Positions 9,211-18,624 of a stretch of DNA of 64,000 nucleotides are shown here, piece after piece. The stretch is from Njordibacter sp028825405 (GTDB lineage: Bacteria > Pseudomonadota > Gammaproteobacteria > Pseudomonadales > Balneatricaceae). Both the position numbers and the translations under genes were made by a program. A model generated the notes under the pieces. The model did no database searches and was not told the DNA's origin. It saw nothing but the letters and a program-made list of their open reading frames with translations. How positions within the stretch are numbered: position 1 is the first letter of the stretch; each line of letters starts with the position of its first letter. The DNA is taken from NCBI RefSeq assembly GCF_047730065.1, contig NZ_CP159829.1:2914001-2978000 (forward strand), read 5' to 3'.

Positions 9211-9239
9211 AAAAAGCCCGGCTTCTGCTGGGTTTTTTT
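9211..9239 (+). terminator. Rho-independent terminator after cytochrome c5 gene
   Basis: A GC-rich hairpin (AGCCCGGC / GCTGGGTT around a TTCT loop) is followed by a run of seven T, just after the cytochrome stop codon. Confidence 0.8.
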
Positions 9240-9278
9240 GTGCATTATAATTGAGGAGCTCATCTTATTTCTGAATAT

Positions 9279-10124
9279 ATGAAAGGCATTTGTCTCACCG
9301 CATTAGGCGTTCTTATACTTAGCTTTGATGGCTTATTAATTCGTTTAATTTCTGTTGAGGCTTTTGATCTGCTGTTTTGGCGTGGATTATTAATGAGCTT
9401 TATGGTGTTAGTCATCCTGATGCTTCGCAAACCTAATCTCAACTTGTTACCAAGAGATGCTGCCGCTCTTAGATCATCTTTTTTTCTCTGCATATCAACC
9501 ATTACATTTGTGGTGGCTATTAGCTTAAGTAGCGTTGCTAATGTGTTAGTTATTATTAGCTCTCAGCCACTATTTGCTGCCGTTTTAGGCTGGTTGGTTT
9601 TACGAGAAATGCCTGCTCCAGCAACTTGGGTAGCGATCGTTATCTGCATTTTTGGAATTGGATGGGTGTTAGCTGGTTCCTGGTCTACACCAAGTCTAGT
9701 GGGTGATTTAATGGCCTTAGTGTGCTGCTTATCCTTGGCTGCAAAATTTGTTAACGATCGAGCGGTGAGTCATAGAGATATGACCCCTTCATTGATACTT
9801 GCAGGCCTTGCCGTAGCCTTAATAAGTTGGGTTATGGGCGATCCTATGGCCTTTTCCGGCTCTCAATGGGGCTACATGATCACCCTTTGCCTGTTTGTGA
9901 ATCCCATCGCTTTTTTCATGATTACCCTTGGGCCCATGCGCATTCCTGCTGCTGAAGTGGGCATGTTAATGCTGTTAGAAACTGCTGTGGGGCCTTTGTG
10001 GGTTTGGCTGGTATTGAGTGAAGAACCCGGTTCCGCTGCCTTACAAGGTGGCAGCTTAGTCATTGCGACCCTACTTTTACACAGCTTATACCAATGGCAA
10101 CAAAGACGTTTAGCGTCTGCTTAA
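9279..10124 (+). CDS. DMT-superfamily (EamA) transporter
   Basis: Inner membrane permease of the drug/metabolite transporter superfamily, 281 residues with about ten hydrophobic segments arranged as two EamA halves (an internal duplication). Substrate cannot be deduced; relatives export amino acids, purines or other metabolites. The ATG at 9279 has no close ribosome-binding site, but no better in-frame start exists before an upstream stop. Its TAA overlaps the stop of rep by four bases in a convergent arrangement. Confidence 0.85.
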   Translation: MKGICLTALGVLILSFDGLLIRLISVEAFDLLFWRGLLMSFMVLVILMLRKPNLNLLPRDAAALRSSFFLCISTITFVVAISLSSVANVLVIISSQPLFAAVLGWLVLREMPAPATWVAIVICIFGIGWVLAGSWSTPSLVGDLMALVCCLSLAAKFVNDRAVSHRDMTPSLILAGLAVALISWVMGDPMAFSGSQWGYMITLCLFVNPIAFFMITLGPMRIPAAEVGMLMLLETAVGPLWVWLVLSEEPGSAALQGGSLVIATLLLHSLYQWQQRRLASA

Positions 10125-12139
10125 AAATCTTCAAACATGCCTTTTAGGCCAGCCAAAGTGGCTTGGCCTTGCTCAAGGTTTTTACTCGGATCGTCATCAC
10201 CACGGCCTTGCCATTCAAGATCATCTTCTGGCAATTCATCTAAGAAGCGGCTTGGCGAGCATTCTATGAGTTCACCATATTGCTTGCGCTTGCGGGCTAG
10301 GGTGATGGATAAGGTGCGCTTAGCTCGGGTAATACCCACGTAAGCCAAGCGCCGCTCTTCTTCAACGTTGCCTTCTTCGACTGCGTTTCTGTGGGGTAAT
10401 AGCTCTTCTTCCATGCCCATTAAAAAGACATGGGGAAACTCTAGGCCTTTGGCAGAGTGTAAGGTCATCATCTGCACCCGGTCGGTTTCATCTTCTTCCT
10501 CTTGGCGCTCTAACAGATCCATTAACACAAGACGTGCTACGGCATCACCCATGTCCGCATTGTCATTTTGTGCCACCGCTTTTTCTAGGGAACTTTGTAA
10601 AGATGAAATTAATGTCTCCACATTGGCCATGCGTTTTTCTGCCATAGGGGGGCCACTACTGGTTTGTAAGAGCCAGTCTTGATATTCCATGTCACGTACC
10701 ATTTGCCTTACACTAGCTATGGCGTCTTCTTGCTGAGACTTTTGCGACAGGTGCTCGATCCATTGACCAAATTCTTTCACTCGAGCCAAGGCCGCACCGC
10801 TGATGAACTGCTCGAGGCCAATTTCTTGGCAGGCGCGAATAAGGCTTTCACCTCGGTAATTGGCATAGTTAACTAGCTTTTCTAGGGTGGCAGCGCCAAT
10901 TTCGCGCCTTGGGGTATTAACAATTCGCAAGAAGGCGTTGTCGTCGGCCGGATTTAATAATATTTTAAGATACGCCATAATGTCCTTTACTTCAGTGCGA
11001 GCAAAGAAGGATTGACCGCCACTCACTTTGTAAGGCACTTTATAAGACTGTAACTTTAACTCCATCAACCGCGCTTGGTGGTTACTCCGGTAAAGGATGG
11101 CGAAGTCTCTGAATTCCGCTTCATTTTGTAATTGAAATTGCAAAATCTCTGTTGCAATACGCTCAGCTTCAGCATCTTCATTTCGACAACTGATCACTCG
11201 AACAGGGTCACCAAAAGCCTTATCACTCCATAAAGCCTTGCTGAATTCGTGGGGATTATTAGCAATAAGCTGGTTGGCTACTTTTAAGATGCGACCAGTG
11301 GAGCGGTAGTTTTGCTCTAACTTAACTACTTTTAGGGAGGGAAAGTCGGCCTGCAACTCAGCTAAGTTTTCTGGCCGTGCACCACGCCACGCGTAAATGG
11401 ATTGGTCGTCATCACCCACCACAGTAAAATTGCTGCGCTGGCCTACCAATTGCTTAACTAACAAATACTGTGAACTATTAGTATCTTGGTATTCGTCCAC
11501 CAGCAAGTAACGCACTTTGTTTTGCCACTTTTCTAAAATATCTGCTCGGTGCTTAAATAGCTCCACTGGCTGCAGGATTAAATCATCAAAATCTACACCG
11601 TTGTAGAGCTTTAGGGTTTTTTGATACGCCTCATAGACTCGCGCTGCAAGCACTTGCTCAGGGCCATTGGCACCCGCCATAGCTCTGGATGGGCTAATGA
11701 GATCGTTTTTCCAGTTAGAAATGAGGTGTTGAATGGGTTCACATGCGTCTTCTGCCGCTTCAAATTCTTGATGGGTCAGGTCTTTTAAGAGGGCCAATAC
11801 ATCTTGGGAATCAAAGATGGAGAAGCCTGGTTTGTAACCCAAAGCCTCCACTTCTTTACGAATGATATTAAGACCCAAATTATGGAAGGTTGACACGGTT
11901 AGTCCACGAGCTTCTTTGCCTGTCATCAAGCTACTTACCCGCTCTTTCATTTCATGGGCAGATTTGTTGGTAAAGGTAAGGGCGATAATCTGATGCCCTT
12001 TGAGGCCACACTCAGCTATTAAATAGGCAATTTTTTGGGTGATTACACTGGTTTTACCTGAGCCAGCACCCGCTAGTACAAGGACTGGGCCAGTAATGGC
12101 TTCTAGGGCTTCTTGTTGGCGTGGATTAAGGCGGCTCAC
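10121..12139 (-). CDS. rep: ATP-dependent DNA helicase Rep
   Basis: UvrD/Rep-family superfamily 1A 3'-5' helicase that clears proteins ahead of replication forks and helps restart. About 672 residues, standard length. The N-terminus carries the Q-motif region LNPRQQEAL and Walker A GAGSGKT; further motifs visible are DEYQDTN (motif II), GDDDQSIYAWRGA (III), QNYRS (IV) and TLHSAKGLEFPHV (V), LAYVGITRAK (VI). The GTG at 12139 (reading SRLNPRQQ) matches the normal Rep start; the longer frame begins at a TTG at 12166. A TATAAT at 12181-12186 (minus strand) is a plausible -10 box. The gene converges on and overlaps the preceding transporter by four bases. Confidence 0.95.
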   Translation of the reverse strand: MSRLNPRQQEALEAITGPVLVLAGAGSGKTSVITQKIAYLIAECGLKGHQIIALTFTNKSAHEMKERVSSLMTGKEARGLTVSTFHNLGLNIIRKEVEALGYKPGFSIFDSQDVLALLKDLTHQEFEAAEDACEPIQHLISNWKNDLISPSRAMAGANGPEQVLAARVYEAYQKTLKLYNGVDFDDLILQPVELFKHRADILEKWQNKVRYLLVDEYQDTNSSQYLLVKQLVGQRSNFTVVGDDDQSIYAWRGARPENLAELQADFPSLKVVKLEQNYRSTGRILKVANQLIANNPHEFSKALWSDKAFGDPVRVISCRNEDAEAERIATEILQFQLQNEAEFRDFAILYRSNHQARLMELKLQSYKVPYKVSGGQSFFARTEVKDIMAYLKILLNPADDNAFLRIVNTPRREIGAATLEKLVNYANYRGESLIRACQEIGLEQFISGAALARVKEFGQWIEHLSQKSQQEDAIASVRQMVRDMEYQDWLLQTSSGPPMAEKRMANVETLISSLQSSLEKAVAQNDNADMGDAVARLVLMDLLERQEEEDETDRVQMMTLHSAKGLEFPHVFLMGMEEELLPHRNAVEEGNVEEERRLAYVGITRAKRTLSITLARKRKQYGELIECSPSRFLDELPEDDLEWQGRGDDDPSKNLEQGQATLAGLKGMFEDF

Positions 12140-12265
12140 AAAATAATAACTCAGAGTAAAAGGCAAAAAATCAGCTGAGCATTATAGGGGTTTTTTACTT
12201 TTGATGCGCCTTAATTGGTGGTCAAATGTGGTGGTGATTGATGCTTATTTTATTAGCACTGTGCC

Positions 12266-13783
12266 CTAAGCTTGCTCTATTTCCATGCTCAGGACATCCA
12301 ATCTGCGATAACTTAGGGCCTCGAGTAAATGGTTTTTATGGATCGTGTTGGTGTGGTCTAAGTCGGCAATAGTGCGCGCCACTCTGAGCACTTTATGGAT
12401 GCCTCGGGGAGATAAGTGCAGTCTTGATATGGCGTTTTTTAGCAACTTATCATCAACAGACTTAAGTTTTGTACACGCCTCCAATTCGGCCCATGGCAAA
12501 TCACCATTAAGTAGCCCGCTCCTTGCTAGCTGTCTTACTTGGGCCTGTACCACCCAACGTTTTGCTGTTTGTGTATCTAATCCTTTTTTTGGCATTAATA
12601 GAACTTCAGGCGAAGGTCTTTGCACTGCCACTTGCAAGTCAATTCGATCAAGCAAGGGCCCCGATAGGCGCTGCAGGTAATTAGCCACCTTAGTGGGCGT
12701 GCAGCGACAGGCTTTGTGCTCATCTCCATAATAGCCACAAGGGCAGGGATTAGTCGCTGCAACCAAACGGAATTGGGCTGGTAATATACTCTGATAGGCT
12801 GCCCTTAATAGGTGAATGTGGCCACTTTCTAGGGGCTGTCTTAGGCTATCGAGCACATGCCGAGGGAATTCTGCCAGTTCGTCTAAAAATAAGGCACCAT
12901 GATGCGCCTGACTGATTTCGCCGGCTCTTGGCACTCACCCTCCACCCACTAAAGACACCGCAGAGGCGCTGTGATGGGGCGCTCGCCAAGGAGCCTGGCG
13001 CCACGTATCAGGATTAAACAAGCCAAGACTCGAATTAATGGCCCCAAGTTCTAGGGCCTGTTTTTCTGTAAGGGGGGCAAGTAGTGCATGCAACCGCTGC
13101 GCAAGCATGGTTTTACCCGTACCCGGAGGACCACACATGAGCAAGTTATGATTGCCGGCAGCTGCAATAACCAAGGCGCGTTTAGCCTGTTCCTGGCCAC
13201 GTACGTCTGCCAACTCTGCGCTCGGATAAGACGCAACCCCCGTCGCTGGACATAAAGGCTGTGTTTGTTTTTCTGGGTCATGTAACCATTGGCTGAGTTG
13301 ATTTAAATGACTTGGACAAATGACGCGACTGGGGTTTGGCATCATGGCTTCTGCCGCGTTAGCAGGAGCCACAACCATAGTTCGTTGGCTGGCTTGACAG
13401 GCCACAGCAGCACTCAAAATGGCAGGGCAACACCTAAGCTCAGAACTGAGAGCTAATTCAGCCACAAACTCATAGGCCTTTACTTCATCTACGGGCAGTT
13501 GCCCACTCGCTGCCAACAATCCAATGGCGATGGCCAAGTCAAAGCGGGCGCCTTCTTTAGGCAGGTCTGCTGGGGCCAAATTAATAGTGATGCGTTTCGC
13601 AGGAAACTCGAAGCCGGCATTGATAATCGCGCTGCGCACCCGGTCTTTGCTTTCCTTGACCGCAGTTTCAGGCAACCCCACAATAGTTAGTGCAGGTAAG
13701 CCACTACTCAGGTGGGTTTCCACACTCATTAAAGGGGCTTCAATGCCTACGTAAGCGCGGCTATATGTGATCGCGTAAGACAT
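12266..13783 (-). pseudogene. comM: ComM/YifB Mg-chelatase-like AAA+ ATPase interrupted by in-frame TGA
   Basis: ComM is a hexameric branch-migration helicase that extends recombination of incoming DNA in natural transformation. The coding frame runs from ATG 13783 (preceded by AAGGAA at a good distance; the upstream ORF extension to 13843 is not part of the family) to 12266, about 505 codons. A single TGA at 12935-12937 interrupts it, with no frameshift: the frame reads ...SLVGGG, stop, VPRAGEIS... Family members usually have Ser at the stop position (GGGS..PRPGEIS), so one C-to-G change in a TCA codon would explain it. The cut falls between Walker A (GPPGTGKT) and Walker B (LFLDELAEF), so neither part alone could be an ATPase. 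The rest is well conserved, so the lesion is recent, a sequencing error, or read through. Confidence 0.85.
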
Positions 13784-13967
13784 GGCATTTCCTTGGCAGT
13801 GGGGATTAGACCTTAAGTCTAGCAGGCCAATCTTAAGCCGCACTCAAGCTTATAGCGATACGCCCTATTTCGGTGCGTAGCGCATAGCCATCGCGCTACT
13901 TTAGGGCTTGGCACACGCTATTATCACCAATTTAGTGGATATTTAGGTGTTTTTAGGCCAATAAAGT

Positions 13968-13983
13968 TGGCACAATCCCTGCA
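13968..13983 (+). promoter_or_regulatory. Sigma-54 promoter (-24/-12) of glnK
   Basis: TGGCACAATCCCTGCA fits the RpoN consensus (TGGCAC-N5-TTGCA) with one change in the -12 element and the exact GG-N10-GC spacing. It lies 57 bases before the glnK start, implying NtrC-type activation under nitrogen limitation. I did not find a clear pair of NtrC sites upstream. Confidence 0.75.
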
Positions 13984-14040
13984 ACCCCCTATGCTAGACA
14001 ATATGTCATTTATTAACTTTTAGTGTAAAGGAATCCCCCA

Positions 14041-14379
14041 ATGAAATTGGTTAGTGCAATCATTAAACCGTTTAAATTAGACGACGTACGCGAAGCTCTT
14101 TCGGACATGGGCGTACAAGGCGTCACAGTTACTGAAGTGAAAGGCTTTGGCCGTCAAAAAGGTCATACTGAACTCTACCGTGGAGCAGAATATGTGGTTG
14201 ATTTTTTACCTAAGGTAAAAATTGAGGCTGCAGTTGACGACGGTATGGTAGATCAGGTCATTGAGGCCATTAGCAACACTGCCAATACTGGGAAAATTGG
14301 AGATGGCAAAATTTTTGTAGTCAACCTTGAGCAAGCGATTCGTATTCGTACAGGTGAAACAGGATCCGAGGCCTTATAA
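14041..14379 (+). CDS. glnK: Nitrogen regulatory protein P-II (GlnK/GlnB)
   Basis: Small trimeric signal protein that integrates 2-oxoglutarate, ATP/ADP and glutamine status and controls ammonium transport and glutamine synthetase. 112 residues, the standard length. The T-loop has Tyr51 in GAEYVVDF, the uridylylation site used by GlnD. The C-terminal RIRTGE segment is typical. The gene follows a sigma-54 promoter, which favours a GlnK-like, nitrogen-starvation-induced role over constitutive GlnB. Unusually, the ammonium transporter is not adjacent: the amt gene in this window is 27 kb away. Confidence 0.93.
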   Translation: MKLVSAIIKPFKLDDVREALSDMGVQGVTVTEVKGFGRQKGHTELYRGAEYVVDFLPKVKIEAAVDDGMVDQVIEAISNTANTGKIGDGKIFVVNLEQAIRIRTGETGSEAL

Positions 14380-14591
14380 AAGCCTTATATTTATTAGATT
14401 TGAGTTAATAAACCCGCATTTTGGTCACTATTTGAAACTAAAAAGGGCCTAGGGTTTATCGAGAGCCAATTTTCTTGTATATTGTGTGGATAAACATTAG
14501 AAGAATCAATAGGTTCTTTTAAAATTAGCGTTAGTTGGTTTGCAGATCTGCTTTCGACTAGACGCAATATCATCAAAAGTTGGCATTGAAC

Positions 14592-15098
14592 ATGAAATAC
14601 GCCGGTTTCCGTGGGCAATTTATCTTTGGCTTTGCCGCTTGTGCGGTGATTTTAGGAATCGGTTTATACATGGAGTTTGTTATGGGTCTAGACCCATGCA
14701 TGCTTTGTATGGGTCAGCGTTTTGTTTATCTAGGCATGGCCTTTATATTCATGCTCGCCGCTTTACACAATCCCTATTTTGGCGGCCATAGGCGCTATGG
14801 TTTTTTACTCTTCCTACTCAGTTTACTAGGTTTGGGGGCTGCTGGAAGGCAATTGTACCTACAAAGCTTACCCGCAGACTTAGTGCCTGCTTGTGGCCCC
14901 AGCTTTAGTTATATGGTTGATGCCTTTCCTTTGGTTGAGGTGATTATCACCATGTTTAAAGGCTCAGGTTCATGTGCAGAAATACAGTGGACTTTCTTAA
15001 GCCTATCGATTGCTGGTTGGAGCTTTGTACTGTTTAGTTTTTTAGCTCTTTACTGCCTTCGGTTGTCATTGGTGCGCACCAAAATGATTTTGGTTTAA
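14592..15098 (+). CDS. dsbB: Disulfide bond formation protein B (DsbB)
   Basis: Inner membrane quinone reductase that reoxidises periplasmic DsbA. About 168 residues with four hydrophobic segments. The first periplasmic loop holds the redox pair CMLC followed by QR, and the second loop holds the second pair (Cys in PACGPS and Cys in GSGSCAE). The ATG at 14592 is preferred over the TTG at 14580. The stop overlaps that of pgpA by four bases (convergent genes). Confidence 0.93.
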   Translation: MKYAGFRGQFIFGFAACAVILGIGLYMEFVMGLDPCMLCMGQRFVYLGMAFIFMLAALHNPYFGGHRRYGFLLFLLSLLGLGAAGRQLYLQSLPADLVPACGPSFSYMVDAFPLVEVIITMFKGSGSCAEIQWTFLSLSIAGWSFVLFSFLALYCLRLSLVRTKMILV

Positions 15099-15571
15099 AG
15101 CCACCAAGCGATCCCCTGAAGCACCACAGCTGCCATCACCCCGGCGATCACATCATCTAACATGATGCCGAATCCACCGGTGATTCTTTTGTCAATCCAG
15201 CTTATTGGCCATGGTTTGATAATATCGAAAAAACGAAACAGCACAAACCCCACCACCACCCATACCCATCCCACTGGGGCCGCGAACATGGTAATCCAAA
15301 AACCGACAAACTCATCCCACACAATACTGCCATGGTCATGCACGCCAAGGTCTCTTGCTGTTTGCCCACAGATATAGATACCCATCACACTAGTCACTAG
15401 TAGCATCAGTAAATAATGCTCAGGTGAAAGTTGGGATAGTGGCCAGTAAATTAACACGGCCGCCAAAGTACCCCAAGTACCTGGGGCTTTGGGTGCAGCA
15501 CCGCTGCCAAATCCAAATGCTAACAGATGGATTGGATTGAACCAATTGGGTTCGACTTTAACCGGCTTCAT
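15095..15571 (-). CDS. pgpA: Phosphatidylglycerophosphatase A
   Basis: Membrane enzyme that dephosphorylates phosphatidylglycerol phosphate to phosphatidylglycerol. About 158 residues. The family signature GFGSGAAPKAPGTWG appears near the N-terminus, followed by metal-binding IVWDEFVG and RFFDIIKPWP motifs and several membrane segments. The ATG at 15571 is preceded by GAGGAG at ideal spacing, overruling the longer TTG frame. Last gene of the nrdR-rib-nusB-thiL-pgpA operon; about 11 bases separate it from thiL. Confidence 0.93.
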   Translation of the reverse strand: MKPVKVEPNWFNPIHLLAFGFGSGAAPKAPGTWGTLAAVLIYWPLSQLSPEHYLLMLLVTSVMGIYICGQTARDLGVHDHGSIVWDEFVGFWITMFAAPVGWVWVVVGFVLFRFFDIIKPWPISWIDKRITGGFGIMLDDVIAGVMAAVVLQGIAWWL

Positions 15572-15582
15572 GGCATAACTCC

Positions 15583-16527
15583 TCAAAAGTGTTGATAGCC
15601 TTGACGAGCAGTAACCAAGCCCTTATCCTCGTTCCAAATGCGACAACCTAACTCAGCACTGGTGCGACCTATGGCGGTCAGTGGTAGGTTTTGAGACAGT
15701 GAATAGGCTTGTGCTACTGCCACTAAATGAGCAGGCAAAGTAAAACACAGTTCAAAATCTTCACCCCCACTAAGGGCAAAGTCTTGGGCCTGACTTGGTG
15801 ATACATTAGCCAACAACGCAGCAGACAAAGGCAGGTCTTGTAGTTGTATATCTGCACCACAACCACTGGCTGATAAGATATGGCCTAAATCCTGAATTAA
15901 GCCATCAGAGACGTCCAAACAAGCGCTGGCTTTGTGCCTTAACCATTGCCCAAGTTTTATACGTGGCGTGGGATTCCAATAGCGTTTACTCAGGGGGTGT
16001 GTGGTATCACCTTGTTGTATGATTTGCAGTCCTGCTGCTGAATCCCCCAAACTACCAGACACCATAATGACGTCGTCTATTTGAGCACCACTGCGGGTAA
16101 TAGCCTCACCCGTAGGCACCAAACCCATCGCGTGAATGCTAATAGTTAATGGCCCACGCGTTGTGTCCCCACCGGCTAAACTGATCGCACAGGCTTGAGC
16201 TTGCGTCGCTAACCCGTCACTAAAACAACTCACCCAAGCTGCATTTGCACTGGGCAGGGTCAAACATAGGTTAAACCACGCTGGCGTGGCACCCATGGCG
16301 GCTAAGTCACTCACACTGGCGGCTAAACAGCGTTGCGCAATTTGGTCAGCAGCCATGTCAGTTAAAAAATGCACATCCGCTACGAAGGTATCACTACTTA
16401 TCGATAACTGGTGTTTAGAGGGGACTTGGAGTAAAGCACAATCGTCACCTGGCCCAAGGGCCATCGCCGCACCAGGCCGAAGTTCAGGGCGATCAAAATA
16501 GCGCTTTATAAGATCAAATTCGCCCAT
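15583..16527 (-). CDS. thiL: Thiamine-monophosphate kinase
   Basis: Phosphorylates thiamine monophosphate to the active cofactor thiamine diphosphate. About 314 residues. The N-terminus GEFDLI is diagnostic; next come GPGDDCAL, the SSDTFVADVHF metal/substrate site, SVSDLAAMGA, GGDTTRG and, in the C-terminal half, CLDVSDGLIQDL and SGGEDFELCF. The start is ATG 16527, or a GTG three codons upstream (16536). It sits in the conserved order nusB-thiL-pgpA. Confidence 0.95.
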   Translation of the reverse strand: MGEFDLIKRYFDRPELRPGAAMALGPGDDCALLQVPSKHQLSISSDTFVADVHFLTDMAADQIAQRCLAASVSDLAAMGATPAWFNLCLTLPSANAAWVSCFSDGLATQAQACAISLAGGDTTRGPLTISIHAMGLVPTGEAITRSGAQIDDVIMVSGSLGDSAAGLQIIQQGDTTHPLSKRYWNPTPRIKLGQWLRHKASACLDVSDGLIQDLGHILSASGCGADIQLQDLPLSAALLANVSPSQAQDFALSGGEDFELCFTLPAHLVAVAQAYSLSQNLPLTAIGRTSAELGCRIWNEDKGLVTARQGYQHF

Positions 16528-16545
16528 GGCATTCACATACTTTAA

Positions 16546-17007
16546 CTAGCGAGAGCTGGCATTTTGTTTTGCTGCAATTTCTACAGCGCGGTGGCTGAGT
16601 GCGATCTTGTCTAGGATGCCATTAACGTATTTGTGACCGTCAGTCGCACCAAATATTTTACCCAGCTCAATGCATTCATTAATCACCACCCGATAGGGTA
16701 CTGACACTGAGTCACTTAGTTCATAAGCCCCCATGCGCAGTACGTTCAGTTCAATGGGGTCTAAATCACTGAGTTTGCGATCTAAATGCTGCTCGATCAT
16801 GGTATCAAGGCTATCACTTTGCGCAGCAACACCGCGCAAAAGTTGTCCAAACATGCGCTTGTCTGCGTTTTTAAAGTCTTGGTCTACTAAAAATTCAGCC
16901 TGCACATCCACCGCACTGGCGCCACTCATGTGTATTTGATACAAGGCCTGTAAGGCTAGTTCCCTAGCTGCACGGCGACGGTCTGGACGAGCCTTATTTG
17001 TGCTCAT
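16546..17007 (-). CDS. nusB: Transcription antitermination factor NusB
   Basis: All-helical RNA-binding protein that with NusE (S10) binds boxA and forms rRNA antitermination complexes. 153 residues. The RRAARELALQALYQ start, the central DPIELNVLRMGAYEL segment and the C-terminal FVNGILD-type motif (here KYVNGILDKIA) are typical. Its ATG follows directly after the ribH stop codon, so the genes are co-translated; a conserved pair in bacteria. Confidence 0.95.
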   Translation of the reverse strand: MSTNKARPDRRRAARELALQALYQIHMSGASAVDVQAEFLVDQDFKNADKRMFGQLLRGVAAQSDSLDTMIEQHLDRKLSDLDPIELNVLRMGAYELSDSVSVPYRVVINECIELGKIFGATDGHKYVNGILDKIALSHRAVEIAAKQNASSR

Positions 17008-17481
17008 TTATGCCTCTAGCTGTCGTAACAGGCTAACCATTTCAAGCGCCGACATAGCGGCTTCTTCACCTTTATTACCCGCTTTCGTGCCACTTCGCTC
17101 AATCGCTTGTTCTATCGAATTCACTGTTAATATGCCGTTGGCAACTGGTATGCCATGTTCTAGGCAGACTTTGGAGATCCCTGAGGAGGCTTCACCAGAC
17201 ACATATTCAAAATGAGGCGTGCCACCCCGAATGACTGCACCAAGGGTAATAATGGCGTCATCTTTGCCTTGTTGAGCAATTTTTTGTGCGACCAAGGGGA
17301 TCTCAAAAGCACCAGGCACTCGCACTACACGGATTTTATCCGCATCAACGCCATGACGTTTAAGAGTGTCTAGGGCTCCTTCGACTAAGCTTTCTACTAC
17401 AAATGAATTAAAACGGCCAACAACAAGAGTGTAGTGACCATTGGCGTCATTAAAACGGCCTTCAATGTGAGTTACAGACAT
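17008..17481 (-). CDS. ribH: 6,7-dimethyl-8-ribityllumazine synthase
   Basis: Condenses 5-amino-6-ribitylaminouracil with 3,4-dihydroxy-2-butanone 4-phosphate, the penultimate step of riboflavin synthesis. About 157 residues. Recognisable are RFNSFVVESLVEGA near the N-terminus, the VPGAFEIPL loop and the GAVIRGGTPHFEYV segment containing the active-site His. ATG 17481 has AAGGA at good distance; the longer frame to 17496 is rejected. Lies between ribBA and nusB. Confidence 0.95.
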   Translation of the reverse strand: MSVTHIEGRFNDANGHYTLVVGRFNSFVVESLVEGALDTLKRHGVDADKIRVVRVPGAFEIPLVAQKIAQQGKDDAIITLGAVIRGGTPHFEYVSGEASSGISKVCLEHGIPVANGILTVNSIEQAIERSGTKAGNKGEEAAMSALEMVSLLRQLEA

Positions 17482-17514
17482 ATATATTCCTTGCAATTAC
17501 CATGCTGTTTCCAC

Positions 17515-18624
17515 TTAGTGGTTACAGTCAATGTACTCTTCTATTTCTAAATCAAAACCTGAAATGGCATTGAATTTCATTTCTTGGCTGAGTAAACGCA
17601 TCTTGCCTACACCTAAGTCGCGCAAAATTTGTGACCCAGTCCCTACATTTAGATATGCCCCAGAGCCATCTGTATTGAACTGACGCGGGACAGACGTTTC
17701 AAAAAAGGCATCAATACTGCCTCGAAGATTACGATCATCCGTTTGGCCCAACAATACTAATACGCCTTGGCCCTCTCTAGCAATTCGCTCTAGCGATGAA
17801 TCAATAGTCCATTTAGGCAAAGAGGGCACTGCACCCACAAGATCTCGCAATACATCCGCCATGTGCACTCGCACAATGGTGGAGTCCTGAGGCTTAATGT
17901 TGCCCATGGTGAGTGCGACATGGGTGCCGCCATAAATGCTGTCTTCATAAGTGTGTAAGGTAAACTCGCCATGGCGCGTGGGCAACGGGTGCGAGCTCAC
18001 TTTCGTGACCGTCTTTTCATTGAGGTTACGAAAGTGGATTAAATCCGCAATAGTCCCAATTTTTAAATCGTGTTCAGCGGCAAATGTCATAAGGTCATCA
18101 CGCCGCGCCATGGTACCGTCGTCATTCATAATTTCGACGATGGCTGCGGCCGGGCTATAGCCTGCAAGACGGGCCAAATCACAGCCCGCTTCCGTATGGC
18201 CAGCACGAGTTAACACCCCACCTTCTTTTGCCATTAACGGAAATACGTGACCCGGTTGCACGATGTCTTCTGGCTTAACACTGCTAGCTACAGCGGTGCG
18301 AATCGTATAAGCGCGATCGGCAGCAGAAATACCCGTCGTCACACCTTTAGCCGCTTCAATCGACACTGTAAAGTTAGTCTCATAAGCGGTGCCATTACTT
18401 TTTACCATCAAAGGTAAATCCAGCTTTGCGCAATGTTCTCGAGACAAGGTGAGGCATATTAGGCCTCGGGCGTGCTTGGCCATAAAATTAATGTCTTCTG
18501 GTCGCACTTGCTCCGCAACCATCACCAGATCACCTTCATTTTCACGATCTTCATCATCCATAAGGATGATCATTTTTCCTTGTCGGAGGTCTTCGATAAG
18601 TTCGACGGAGGTGTTCATGTTCAT
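17515..18624 (-). CDS. ribBA: 3,4-dihydroxy-2-butanone 4-phosphate synthase fused to a degenerate GTP cyclohydrolase II domain (RibBX-like)
   Basis: 369 residues. The N-terminal RibB half is intact: MDDEDRENEGD metal site, FMAKHARGLICL, and RAGHTEAGCDLARLAG catalytic segment. It makes dihydroxybutanone phosphate from ribulose 5-phosphate. The C-terminal half (about 205-369) aligns with GTP cyclohydrolase II (VRVH..., LERIAREGQGVLVLL, LRDLGVGKMRLLS) but the zinc-binding stretch that should read like HSECLTGD...LRCDCG is replaced by HMADVLRDLVGAVPSLPKW, losing all three cysteines. It therefore cannot be a normal cyclohydrolase II; this pattern matches the RibBX type known in gammaproteobacteria. 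A separate ribA must exist outside the window. No FMN riboswitch is visible before it (only about 90 bases to ribD). Confidence 0.9.
   Translation of the reverse strand: MNMNTSVELIEDLRQGKMIILMDDEDRENEGDLVMVAEQVRPEDINFMAKHARGLICLTLSREHCAKLDLPLMVKSNGTAYETNFTVSIEAAKGVTTGISAADRAYTIRTAVASSVKPEDIVQPGHVFPLMAKEGGVLTRAGHTEAGCDLARLAGYSPAAAIVEIMNDDGTMARRDDLMTFAAEHDLKIGTIADLIHFRNLNEKTVTKVSSHPLPTRHGEFTLHTYEDSIYGGTHVALTMGNIKPQDSTIVRVHMADVLRDLVGAVPSLPKWTIDSSLERIAREGQGVLVLLGQTDDRNLRGSIDAFFETSVPRQFNTDGSGAYLNVGTGSQILRDLGVGKMRLLSQEMKFNAISGFDLEIEEYIDCNH

Noticed and set aside
10368..10682. Long Ser-rich frame antisense to rep
   Set aside because: Shadow of the rep coding frame.
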